From Cylindrotheca closterium (Eukaryota; Bacillariophyta; Bacillariophyceae; Bacillariales; Bacillariaceae): a DNA stretch of 64,000 bases. The DNA lies in the NCBI GenBank assembly GCA_933822405.4, contig CAKOGP040002225.1, positions 54,301 through 118,300 of the forward strand, in the 5' to 3' direction. The position numbers and the translations under genes were made by a program. Position 1 is the first letter of the stretch; every line of letters starts with the position of its first letter. Shown here piece after piece: positions 28,930-38,200 of the stretch. The notes beneath the pieces were generated by a model. That model was given only the letters and a program-made list of their open reading frames with translations. It searched no databases and was not told where the DNA came from.

Positions 28930-31178
28930 ATGCTGAATACATTTCAAAATTACAAACAGCACAAACGTCGTCAAGAGGAGCGAGAGCTTCATCTTCGAAC
29001 TCTGGAAGCCCTGTCCATTACCATGTCCGATGATGATGACTATGATTATGATGAGGAGCCGTCTGCGATTGCAAATATGACGGCGGGTATTTTGAGAGGA
29101 CCTTCGACTAGTAGAAGTAGTACTAGTACTAGTAGCCGGGAGCGATCGGCGTTGCCATTGGTGAGGGCACATGCCAAGAGAATTGCATTTGCAGTCATTG
29201 CGATTGTATCGCCCATCATTGCTCTGTACGTTGGTCTGTCTACTGCTACTCGCAATAATAATACTCCATCACCCATTATTAGCAACATGATGGATTCCAG
29301 AATTCGATTGACGGCAATGATTCAAGATTGGAACCTCACATCCGTGGAGCGATTGGTAGACTTGCAAAGTCCACAAGCACGAGCACTGGAGTGGATCCTT
29401 CAAAGTAGTGCTGAGGAAATTGAAATTGATTGGAATCACGTGGACACGCTCAAGGCCAAGTTTGCTCTGGCAACTCTATTCTTTGCGACGACCCAATCAT
29501 TGAGTGCTAATGATGATGACATTAGCTCTTCTTGGACCAACCACGACCATTGGTTGTCCACCACACACTCTATATGTTTTTGGTATGGCATTACCTGCTT
29601 CCACGACAATGACGGTAGGAACACTGCAGAACCACGGATTCGATCCTTGGACTTGTCGTACAACGGCCTTCAATCCTCTCTTCCAGCAGAGCTTGCTCTT
29701 CTTAGTAATCATCACATTGAGAGCTTGGGACTACACTCGAATGATATCACGGGTACAATTCCATTGGAACTATATCGAATGGACAATCTTGGTAAGTTTC
29801 TTTTTGTGTGTGTGTGTGTTTGTGTGTGTGAAGCAAGCTGCTTGCTTGCTTGCCCAAAAAATTACGATTCATCCCATCAATGGCATTGTATTTTGTCGAT
29901 TGTTTTACTCATATTGTGAATTCATCTATCCTATCGGTAGCATATTTGTACCTGGACAACAACCACTTGTCTGGATCGATCGATTCCGCCATTGGAACCT
30001 TGACGAATCTAGTCGATTTACGAATATCCGGAAACATGCTGACGGGGAAGCTTCCAACAGAAATGGAACACTTGACTTTGCTCCGTAAGTGGATGGTTCA
30101 TTAGAATATACAGATAGATTCCGACTTGCAGCAATACTCGTCGTGTTAATGCGAAAATGGACAATGCTCACCATATTATACTTTTCTATGATTCATTCGC
30201 TCATTCAGAGATTGCATACATTGACACTAACGCCATTTCTGGTATGCTCCCTTTCGAAGCCTTGTCGAACATGATCCTACTGCGTAAGTACTAAACCGTA
30301 GCGGAATGGAGAAAGGTTGCATCCTTTGGATTAAGTGTCCTATCTTGTCCTAACATAATTTCGTAAACCTACTTCAAATTACAGATGAACTTCAGTTCCA
30401 TGACAACATTATTAGTGGTGCCTTGCCCCAAGAGCTGGAGCGACTCAAAATGCTGCGTAAGTTTGAAATTATACATGTGGATCCATGACAATCAATTCAA
30501 AGCAAAAGCCACGAACAATAAAGCTAATGAATTACTCCTGTAATGATTTCAGGTATCTTGTACGGCGATGGGAATCATCTCTCTGGGGCGATACCCAATG
30601 CTATGGGTCAACTCACCCACCTCGGTAAGATTCATTCTTTTTCATACACTATGAATTATCATGTTCAATCCCTTGGCTCATTGATGTTGTTGTTGCTGTT
30701 GCTGTTGTTATTGCTGCTGCTTCAGAGGCTCTTTTTTTGTTTGACAATCAAATCTCTGGACCAATACCACATTCTCTTGCGGAATTGACCGAGCTTCAAG
30801 AGTTTCAAGTGCACGAGAATCAACTTACTGGCCCCGTTTGGGAAGACATTATAGAAGCATGGACCAACCTCAGTAAGTCTTGCTTGGAATAACTCTCTCC
30901 AATCGCATTGCCATTTTTCATTGGCACAATGACACTCATTTACAGTTATATTGTTATGGTCAGAAATATTGCGAGTGCACAACAACTCGCTCGATGGAGC
31001 TGTTCCAAATGCTCTGGCCGGCTTGAACGATTTGAAAATTGTGCAATTGCATAGCAACCACTTTGTTGGAAGTGTACCCGAAGTACTTTGTAACTTGACC
31101 GAGCTCAGCATTTTGACGAGTGACTGCGGCGATTTTGTGGAGTGTACCTGCTGTACTCAATGTTTTCAGCACCAGTGA
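28930..31178 (+). CDS. Single-pass membrane LRR protein, seven exons, about one LRR unit per exon
   Basis: Exons 28930-29791, 29941-30084, 30209-30283, 30385-30456, 30553-30624, 30726-30872 and 30964-31178. Every intron starts GTAAG, ends AG and is in phase 1; total 528 residues. The N-terminal part has an acidic segment (34-42) and one transmembrane helix at about 85-103 (IAFAVIAIVSPIIALYVG). A cap follows (WTNHDHWLSTTHSICFWYGITC, like the LRRNT of plant receptor proteins), then plant-type LRRs such as LRSLDLSYNGLQSSLP, LGLHSNDITGTIPLEL, LYLDNNHLSGSI, VHNNSLDGAVP and LHSNHFVGSVP. The C-terminus is Cys-rich (CGDFVECTCCTQC). No kinase domain follows. With the membrane helix N-terminal, the LRRs would be extracellular as a type II protein. 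The partner is unknown; recognition or adhesion is inference. Confidence 0.85.
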
Positions 31179-31250
31179 TTTGGTTGGTTCATCCACACGG
31201 GGCATTGGTACTACTGTAGACATATTAATAATTCAAACATGATTCATGCT

Positions 31251-32075
31251 TTATTCCTCTTCTACTGCTACTACTACTTCTTCTTCATTTTCCTCCTCTT
31301 CCAGCAGCACTCTATCGTCCACAATTGTTTCTTCTTCCCAGCTTTGATAGGTCCAATCATCTGCTTCCTCTGTTGAATCCAAAGTTTCTTCCTCCCAAAA
31401 CTCTTCGTATTCACCATCACTGCAGACCCCATCAATTGTACTGTGTACAGTTTCCTTGACTGGTGCAAGGTCAATGTATCCATAACATTCAGAATCGTCA
31501 TCGTCGATATGTTTATCTTCAGCGAGCAGGGCCGTGTCAGTAGTAGTAGTAGTAGTAGTACTACTACTATTGTTCTTGCTATTTGACGATTCAAATACCA
31601 TGGCCCGATTGGCAACAAGTTTGGAAGAAACTCGAAAGTTTCTCTTTCCAGGCGTAGTAGGTAATGCGATCATATCCTCAGCGGTACTATTGGTCCGTTC
31701 AGCAGCAGCAGAAGGAGTTTGTGCGGAGGGTTGGTCTTGTTCATGCTTGTTGTTATCCATTTCAGAAGCTTTCTCAGTATTACTGACGCTTCGTCGTTGA
31801 AACGAATTGGATTGACTGAACCTGGTCCTCGGCTTTTCTTCAGAAGACGATGACACGTTCGGATGATGATGCTTCTTCAACAGTGGCGTGGATGAGTTGC
31901 TTCTTCTTGTTTGACCTGTAGTAGTATTTGGCTTTGTCTTTCTCGTGGTGGTGGCAGACCGGAAAGCTTGCGGAACATTTGATTCACCACTGTTGTTTTC
32001 AAAAGCGGCAAAGGCAGCTCCGAATTTGGAAGAAAGCTTTCCTGGTTTCTGGTTTGGACGGGTCGTTGTTGCCAT
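31251..32075 (-). CDS. Disordered protein with acidic C-terminus, function unknown
   Basis: 274 residues, single exon. The N-terminal half is basic and Thr/Ser/Asn-rich. Two short related motifs, KLSSKFGAAFAAFE (13-26) and RVSSKLVANRAMVFES (149-164), might be repeated binding motifs. The C-terminal 90 residues are strongly acidic with Trp/Tyr pairs (EEFWEEET, WTYQSWEEET), typical of a protein-interaction tail. I do not recognise the family. It lies 72 bp from the convergent LRR gene's stop. Confidence 0.6.
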   Translation of the reverse strand: MATTTRPNQKPGKLSSKFGAAFAAFENNSGESNVPQAFRSATTTRKTKPNTTTGQTRRSNSSTPLLKKHHHPNVSSSSEEKPRTRFSQSNSFQRRSVSNTEKASEMDNNKHEQDQPSAQTPSAAAERTNSTAEDMIALPTTPGKRNFRVSSKLVANRAMVFESSNSKNNSSSTTTTTTTDTALLAEDKHIDDDDSECYGYIDLAPVKETVHSTIDGVCSDGEYEEFWEEETLDSTEEADDWTYQSWEEETIVDDRVLLEEEENEEEVVVAVEEE

Positions 32076-32673
32076 TTTTCAGATAGTTTTCAATAAGTTT
32101 TCAGCAGCTGTTGTTCTCGTCAAATATATGGGCAAAGATCACACCATACAAGCTTTCTTTCAGCATTTGTGAGAACCCAAACGTATCCAACAATGACGGA
32201 AGTGGGAATGAGACCATCTCTGCTTCCGCATACTCGTTGTCACGACCGATAAAGATATGCCTCGTTGTTCCTTGGTATTCTTGCTCGCTTGAAAAGAGAT
32301 AGTGAGGATTATTGATCCATTGGACTTCGCCTTGGTTTCTCAAATGTCTTTTGCAACCCATTTTCATCTTTCAGGCTCATCGTACTCCTACTTGTACATC
32401 TTGATAGTAACATTGTCAATGGATGATGTGTGTTCCTGCTTTTGTACGTGTACGTGTACAGTAAGCTTGTCTGATTTGTTTTTCGACTTATTGCACGAAT
32501 GAGAACCGAAGTTCCGGTCTTGGGAGTCCAGTCTGGCGACGAACCGATGTGAGCCAATGGTGATATTCCACGTGGAAGCGATTTCCATCGTAAACTTCCA
32601 ACACCTTTGTTCCGCCTTCGGTTTGGTCGGCACATGAGAATGCAAGAACTTGCAATTACGGTAATAAGAAACG
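32076..32673. other. Intergenic between two outward-facing genes, possible small gene inside
   Basis: 598 bases holding two minus-strand frames (listed next) that look protein-like. The start of the PhyH-like gene follows immediately at 32674, which leaves little room for a promoter. Confidence 0.4.
32101..32645 (-). CDS. Possible small two-exon gene, unresolved
   Basis: Two minus-strand frames, 32388-32645 (opening MHSHVPTKPKAEQRCWKF, containing WNITIGSHRFVARLD) and 32101-32367 (EVQWINNPHYLFSSEQEY through GVIFAHIFDENNSC), have normal protein composition and abut in different frames. A GT donor after the codons for KMY with an AG acceptor before HLRNQGEV joins them in frame, but the intron would be only about 44 nt. 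That is shorter than any other in the window, so the join is doubtful. I do not recognise the product. It could also be a frameshifted gene. Confidence 0.3.
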
Positions 32674-33831
32674 ATGATTTGTATACTGATAGGGGTTTCC
32701 CCTCCCGATGAAGGATTATGGGAAAAGATCAGTCAAAATATGACATCTGTAGAATACGCTGGGATTGGGAGATTGGTTGATATCACCTGGGTTCAACATT
32801 GTCTTGCAAATGATGATGGCAAGCCAGTCCAACTCTTCACCGCTATCACAAAGGCTCCCACGCTCAATGTTGTGGGTCTAGTTGACGAGACGCTAGGAGA
32901 CGAATATTCCTGTGAATTGTGGGCATCTGCACCTGCTATTCTCCCACTGCAGCCGCCAGAAGGCTACGACAAAGTGATATGTCATGACCCAACTTCAGAA
33001 GTTGCCATAGAGGATTGGGCACCTGAGGTGCTGAAAGAATGGGGAATGTTTTTTCAAAAGGGTCTGATCAATGCCGAAGAAATAAAGGAAATGCGATCGT
33101 ATGTAGACGAGGAAATTAGCAAAACGGAAGACCTCATGAAAGAACATCATCCGGAAATAGAAATCGGTAAGGACACATTCCATTTCAAGGAGATTGCGTC
33201 TAGAGGTAACGGAAGATTTGATCTTTTGCTACAGTCGGAATCGGCAAAGGAATTTGTAGAACAAAAAATAAGGAGTCAAGTGACGACCCTTTTGGAGAAA
33301 ACTCTTGGCACTGACAGTGAATTAGATTTTGACGTATCGGTAATTTATTCAAAACCTGGTTCTCAAAACCAAGGATGGCACTGTGATGGAGAGCATCAAA
33401 AAGGAGCAAAAGACTCTGAATGGGAACCTGATGGATGGAAGACTATATTGGCGGAAACATATGCGCTGTGTCTCTTCATCCCCCTAGTTGACATCAACGA
33501 GGAGACCGGATATACGCAATACTGGCCAGGCTCCCACCGAAACAGGAGTCTAGTCGGATTTGGGCCTGTCGCTGAGATTGCGCAATCGACGTGGAATGGA
33601 AAGTGTTCCGCAGGAGACGCTATGTGGTATGACTACCGCCTTTTTCATCGTGGTACGGCGAATACATCATCACTTCTTCGGCCTATTGTCCAGGTTCTTT
33701 TCAAGAAGAAGTGGTACGTTGAAAGAGCAAACTACGGCGAAGACAGCATCACGTATAAGGAGGAAGAGGAGACTGAACCCGATACCGAACCAGACGCCGA
33801 GCACTCCGAGGACGCTAACAAGGAACACTGA
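32674..33831 (+). CDS. Phytanoyl-CoA dioxygenase (PhyH)-like Fe(II)/2-oxoglutarate oxygenase
   Basis: 385 residues, single exon. The C-terminal two thirds form a double-stranded beta-helix oxygenase. QNQGWHCDGEHQ gives the iron ligands H236 and D238. YWPGSHRNRS is the PhyH-type PGSH segment. YDYRLFHRGTAN gives the distal ligand H325, and LLRPIVQ gives R336 to bind 2-oxoglutarate. All residues needed for catalysis are present. The substrate is unknown; relatives hydroxylate lipids, amino acids or small metabolites. Residues 1-60 (for example VDITWVQHCLAN) look like the end of a BRCT-type repeat rather than PhyH, so an upstream exon may be missing or the start may lie elsewhere. The C-terminal tail is highly acidic (EEEETEPDTEPDAE). 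No targeting signal is evident. Confidence 0.8.
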   Translation: MICILIGVSPPDEGLWEKISQNMTSVEYAGIGRLVDITWVQHCLANDDGKPVQLFTAITKAPTLNVVGLVDETLGDEYSCELWASAPAILPLQPPEGYDKVICHDPTSEVAIEDWAPEVLKEWGMFFQKGLINAEEIKEMRSYVDEEISKTEDLMKEHHPEIEIGKDTFHFKEIASRGNGRFDLLLQSESAKEFVEQKIRSQVTTLLEKTLGTDSELDFDVSVIYSKPGSQNQGWHCDGEHQKGAKDSEWEPDGWKTILAETYALCLFIPLVDINEETGYTQYWPGSHRNRSLVGFGPVAEIAQSTWNGKCSAGDAMWYDYRLFHRGTANTSSLLRPIVQVLFKKKWYVERANYGEDSITYKEEEETEPDTEPDAEHSEDANKEH

Positions 33832-34246
33832 GCGTTGATTCATTCTCAAAAGCAGCTCGGAAATTTGATGTGATTGGAGAAATGGTTCATGAAAAATGAA
33901 AATCAAAAGATTGTAATAGAATAATAACTGAAGCCTATCAAAACTACCCGCGTTTTATCTGATTGTTATGATTCTTTTTCTTATGGCATCAAGTTTAATT
34001 TATCTTCTGAGAGGGATGCAACGTCTTCGGTTACTATGAATTCGATTGCACATCATAGGATTTTTGCCTCTGAGGTGGTAGGGACTAATAAATACCCTTG
34101 TCCACCGACCATATCTTCTTACCCAAGTCGACTTATCCGATCCTCAACTTCAACATACGCACCAGATCGTCACTTCAACTCAAATGACAAATCTTGAAGA
34201 AAAACCAATCTTTTCTCCCACAATTTCTTTTAGGAACAAGTCAAAC
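33832..34246. other. Promoter and leader of the light-harvesting gene
   Basis: 415 bases, no gene. An in-frame upstream ATG exists at 34184, but the start at 34247 is preferred because it begins the signal peptide directly. Confidence 0.5.
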
Positions 34247-34687
34247 ATGAAGACCGCCGTCCTTGCCTCCCTTATCGCCGCTGCCAGTGCCTTCGCACCT
34301 GCTCAACAAGCAGCCACCAAGACCAGCTCCTTGAATGCTTTCGAGAGCGAGCTTGGTGTTCAGCCACCACTTGGATTCTTCGATCCTTTCGGTATGCTCT
34401 CCGGAGATGCCACCGAAGAGCGATTCGAACGTCTTCGTTACGTCGAATTGAAGCACGGACGCATCTGCATGTTGGCCTTCTTGGGTCAAATCACCACCCG
34501 TGCCGGAATCCACCTTCCAGGATCCATCAACTACGCCGGAGACAGTTTCGACTCTTTCCCCAACGGAGTTGCCGCCATCTTTGGCCCCAACCACATTCCT
34601 ACCGCAGGAATCGTGCAGATGATCGCCACTGTTGGTATCTTGGAGTGCGCCTTCATGCGTGAGGTCCCAGGAATGGCTGAATTCCCA

Positions 34688-34728
<41 letters not shown>

Positions 34729-34879
34729 CTTTGATGAAGAGACCAAGCTTCAAAAGCGTGCCATTGAATTGAACAACGGACGTGCCGCTCAATTCGGAAT
34801 CCTTGGACTTATGGTTCACGAACTCATCATCCCATTGGGATATGATGCCGATCTTCCAATCATTGGACACCTCAAGTAA
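34247..34879 (+). CDS. Fucoxanthin chlorophyll a/c light-harvesting protein (Lhcf type)
   Basis: 210 residues from the ATG at 34247. The signal peptide MKTAVLASLIAAASAFAPA contains ASAFAP, the diatom plastid-import motif. The mature protein has helix 1 with the chlorophyll-binding RLRYVELKHGRICMLAFLG (Glu67 and Arg72 salt-bridge type), a middle helix (IVQMIATVGILECAFM) and helix 3 KRAIELNNGRAAQFGILGL, the mirror chlorophyll-binding helix. Length and motifs fit the main FCP antenna proteins, which harvest blue-green light in thylakoids. Codon use is biased toward C-ending codons compared with neighbours, as expected for a highly expressed gene. Confidence 0.93.
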
Positions 34880-35253
34880 ACACCATACTTGAGTTCTGAA
34901 GAGAATTCATTACCTCAGTCTCTAGATTAACTATTCTATAGCTGACTATTGAGATTGTACACAAATTGTAACTCTTATGTTCTTTAACATCTGTCCTACT
35001 ATATAATGACAGGCTGTTGTAGTGTATTGTAGTTTGCTCAGATTTGCCGCAGAGTTCATGTTGTACGTTGTACGAAAGAATATGAAGGTGACCGCACTTA
35101 TTGGAGAAAATCACTTGTTTTGATACTGTTCTCTTTCCTCTAAACTTTTCTGTTTACTTCCGAATCACCATTCGTACCTCCACCTATTACCATGCAATTG
35201 GAAGTTGCATAGCAGTAATTTGGTTCTAAGCTTACTCATTTTATCTGCCATAA
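34880..35253. other. 3' flanks of convergent genes
   Basis: 374 bases between the stop of the FCP gene and the stop of the VPS8-like gene. No gene or notable repeat. Confidence 0.5.
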
Positions 35254-38200
35254 TTAGTACATGAAACTCATCAGGCGGCCACGATGTTCGGCATCGCCAA
35301 GGACTCCAGCCATGCGATCATCGAAATACATGGCATCTGGGTCATATGCCCCCTTACTGTGAGCAACATCCTCTACTGTCATATAGTTCAAGCCAGTTGC
35401 GACAGACTCTCTCAATGCAGCCGACGATTGGCTCGCTGTGCTACGTCTTGATCGCAGCCGTGATAGGGCATTGCCAAGTCCTGGACCTGTCTTCTGTTGA
35501 CTCCTGGAACGGAAGGAATTTTCGAGAACGACAGCGTTTCCTCGCTCCACAAGTTGCAAGACATTATCTTGACCAGAAATTGTCTCCACTGTCTGGTTGT
35601 TCCGGTTCTCGTTGTTCAATGTAATATTCATAATCTTTCTAACGTTGGAGCCCTCGACACGAATGTCGCGATTCATCTTCAGCATTTGTTGAGAATCGTA
35701 CTTGAATATATTGGCCGATCGATTGAATACCTTCAGCTCCAGTCCGTAGGTTTCCAGAAGGCTTTCAATCATTTCGCGGAGCTCGCCGAGGCGGCTGCCA
35801 GAGTGGTCAGAAGTTACTTTGCGCACCAAATCAGGAAGAGGAACACTTGAAACCATACGTTGCATAGTCATTCGGAGCAATTCGCTCAAGACACCAGCCA
35901 TGACTTTCGCATGGCCTGGCTGCTCCTTTGACAATCGCAAGAATCCCTTGGCATTGATCAGGCGGTCTAGTACATTGAACCACAATTGAGATCCGTGCTC
36001 GGTACGATTAGAGAAGTTCCCAGAGTTGCGCTCACAGACGTCCAGTGCAACAACCAAGATGCGCTTGACCCCGTCAATTTCTTTTTCTTGCTTCTTGTAT
36101 GATGCTGGCATTGGAGTCTCAGATTTTCTCCATCGTTTCGAAGAATTTCTTGCATTGAACAAATTGATAGCTTCGGTCCCCATACCGCGAATAGTTCTCT
36201 TCAGATTCATCATTCTGCTCTCCAAGGTTTGAAGGATAAGTTGCAAAGCGCTGGAAACATTCCCCATCCTCTCCAACAAGTATGCAGATGCGTCTGCAAT
36301 TTCATGTTTCTGACAGAGCTTGAGACAATCCTCAGGCCTGTAGTTGTCATGAGATGATAGGTATTCGTAGACCGATTCCGGATGGAGCCTTGTCATAAGC
36401 GCCAGGTAGAGGTGGTGGTGATCCATCGTTAGATGCGAATTCAGAACCGCACCCGATACTGAGTCCATCTTGTCCAATTCCCCAGAAATGATGGCTTGGA
36501 GAAATTTGAATCGAGTCTCTTCTGTATTCAGTGTTGCGATGACTCGGTCAATATCATCCACAAACAACTCGCCAACGAGCTCAGCCGTTAGCAGTGCATC
36601 AAGATTCACCAAATCCGTTAGTTTTGACGAAAGTGATTCTCGCATAGTAATTGGTTGATCATCTTCTATTGTAGAATTTCCCTCTTCATCGTCTGCGTCT
36701 GGAGCTGCCGAACACTCCTTCTTCACATAGGCAAAGACTCCATTTCGGAAGTTGATATCAGCATCTCCAAGGTAGCAGTCGATTGCGGCACGGAAGTGTT
36801 TTGCTCGCTTTTCCAAATCCCGAGAACCCTCCCAATAGGACGCTCCTTCTTGGTGCATCAACAAAGCAGCACGGTGGATTCCAGCCCCTTGCATCAGTTC
36901 CAAAACCTCCTCTGCGTCATAAGCGGTGCGAGGCAAAGCTGTCAACAACTTCAATATACGACTTTGCGAAGCTTGCTGCTCGTTGGAATTCTTGGAAGAT
37001 TGGTATCGCTCTGCCATTCGTTTCAGTATCATAAATGTCACAGCTTGGTTTGCCGAAACAACACCCTTCACCAGATAATCTGCCAAAAAGTCCAAAAACG
37101 AATCGACCACAGGCTTGGAGCGAAAAAGATCACTCTGGTGAGAAATGCTTTCGCTGCTTTCTGGAATGAGAAGCGACATGAACATGCGAATGATATCCTG
37201 ACGTTCTGTGGACCGCTTCCTCCTCGCCGCTGCTTCCTCCTCTTCCCAGTCTCCCATGCTGTCCGTTTCCATTCTTCCAAATTCTGAATCAGGGGCATCC
37301 ATTGCAATTGACATGGTGTCAAACAGAGCTTCGTGGTCAACTAGTAGGAGAACATGTGCATAGGGATAATTCATTGCCCGTTGACCAATCAATTCTTTCC
37401 TTCGGCGAGAGTGGCGGTGGACGTAGTGCTTCTGTACTAGCAATTCCAAAAGTTGTGGACGGACTGTGTGCACCAAATCGTCCGGCATGTCGGTGCCTTG
37501 CGGAAAATATCTACCGCGGAAACAAGTCTGAATGTACAAGAGTGCCTTGTAACCATAACGTTCAAAATCATTTTGCGGTACACCGTCAGGTCTGCGTTCC
37601 AGAGACATTGAAACAGTATCTGCTGCATCGAAGATTCGTTCCGACAAGACTTCCAATGGAGTGGTGTAGTCATTGAGACCCTTGTTGAAAATGTAAAAGA
37701 GAGCCGAGTACATTTCATTGACCTTGAGTAGTCCAAGAATGGAATCAAAGTCCATAATGGTGACATCCATATGCAACAAGCATCGTTCCACTGTTGTAAT
37801 ACCATTCGTCGCCTTGCAATGCTCCACAAAGTGAGCCATGGCTTCTGGCGCAATATAGTCTAATTTGTCGTTCAAAATGTAAGGTTCGAGAACGTCCAGA
37901 AAAGTAGATAGGAACCCAGCGGATGCAAAGCGGCTGAAAATGGGACCAAACAAAAGATCCAGTCTCTTGGTTGTAACACAAAATTCGACACAGACACCAG
38001 CCAGCATTTGAAAGTGCGATTGAGCCAATTCTAGTTGCGACTGTAGGAATTCCGGTGGAAGATCCGTCGAGTTGGTATCTGGGGCATTGTCTACGGCAAT
38101 ATTCAAATATCGGACCAACAACTTGGCAATCCATTCTTCGTCTTCCGACTTCGCGCCGTGACCATAGTGAGCATGGTTCGTGAGATCCTTCATTCCGGCA

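Noticed and set aside
36655..37287. 210-codon plus-strand ORF opposite VPS8
   Set aside because: Antisense shadow of a gene with clear family motifs on the other strand.
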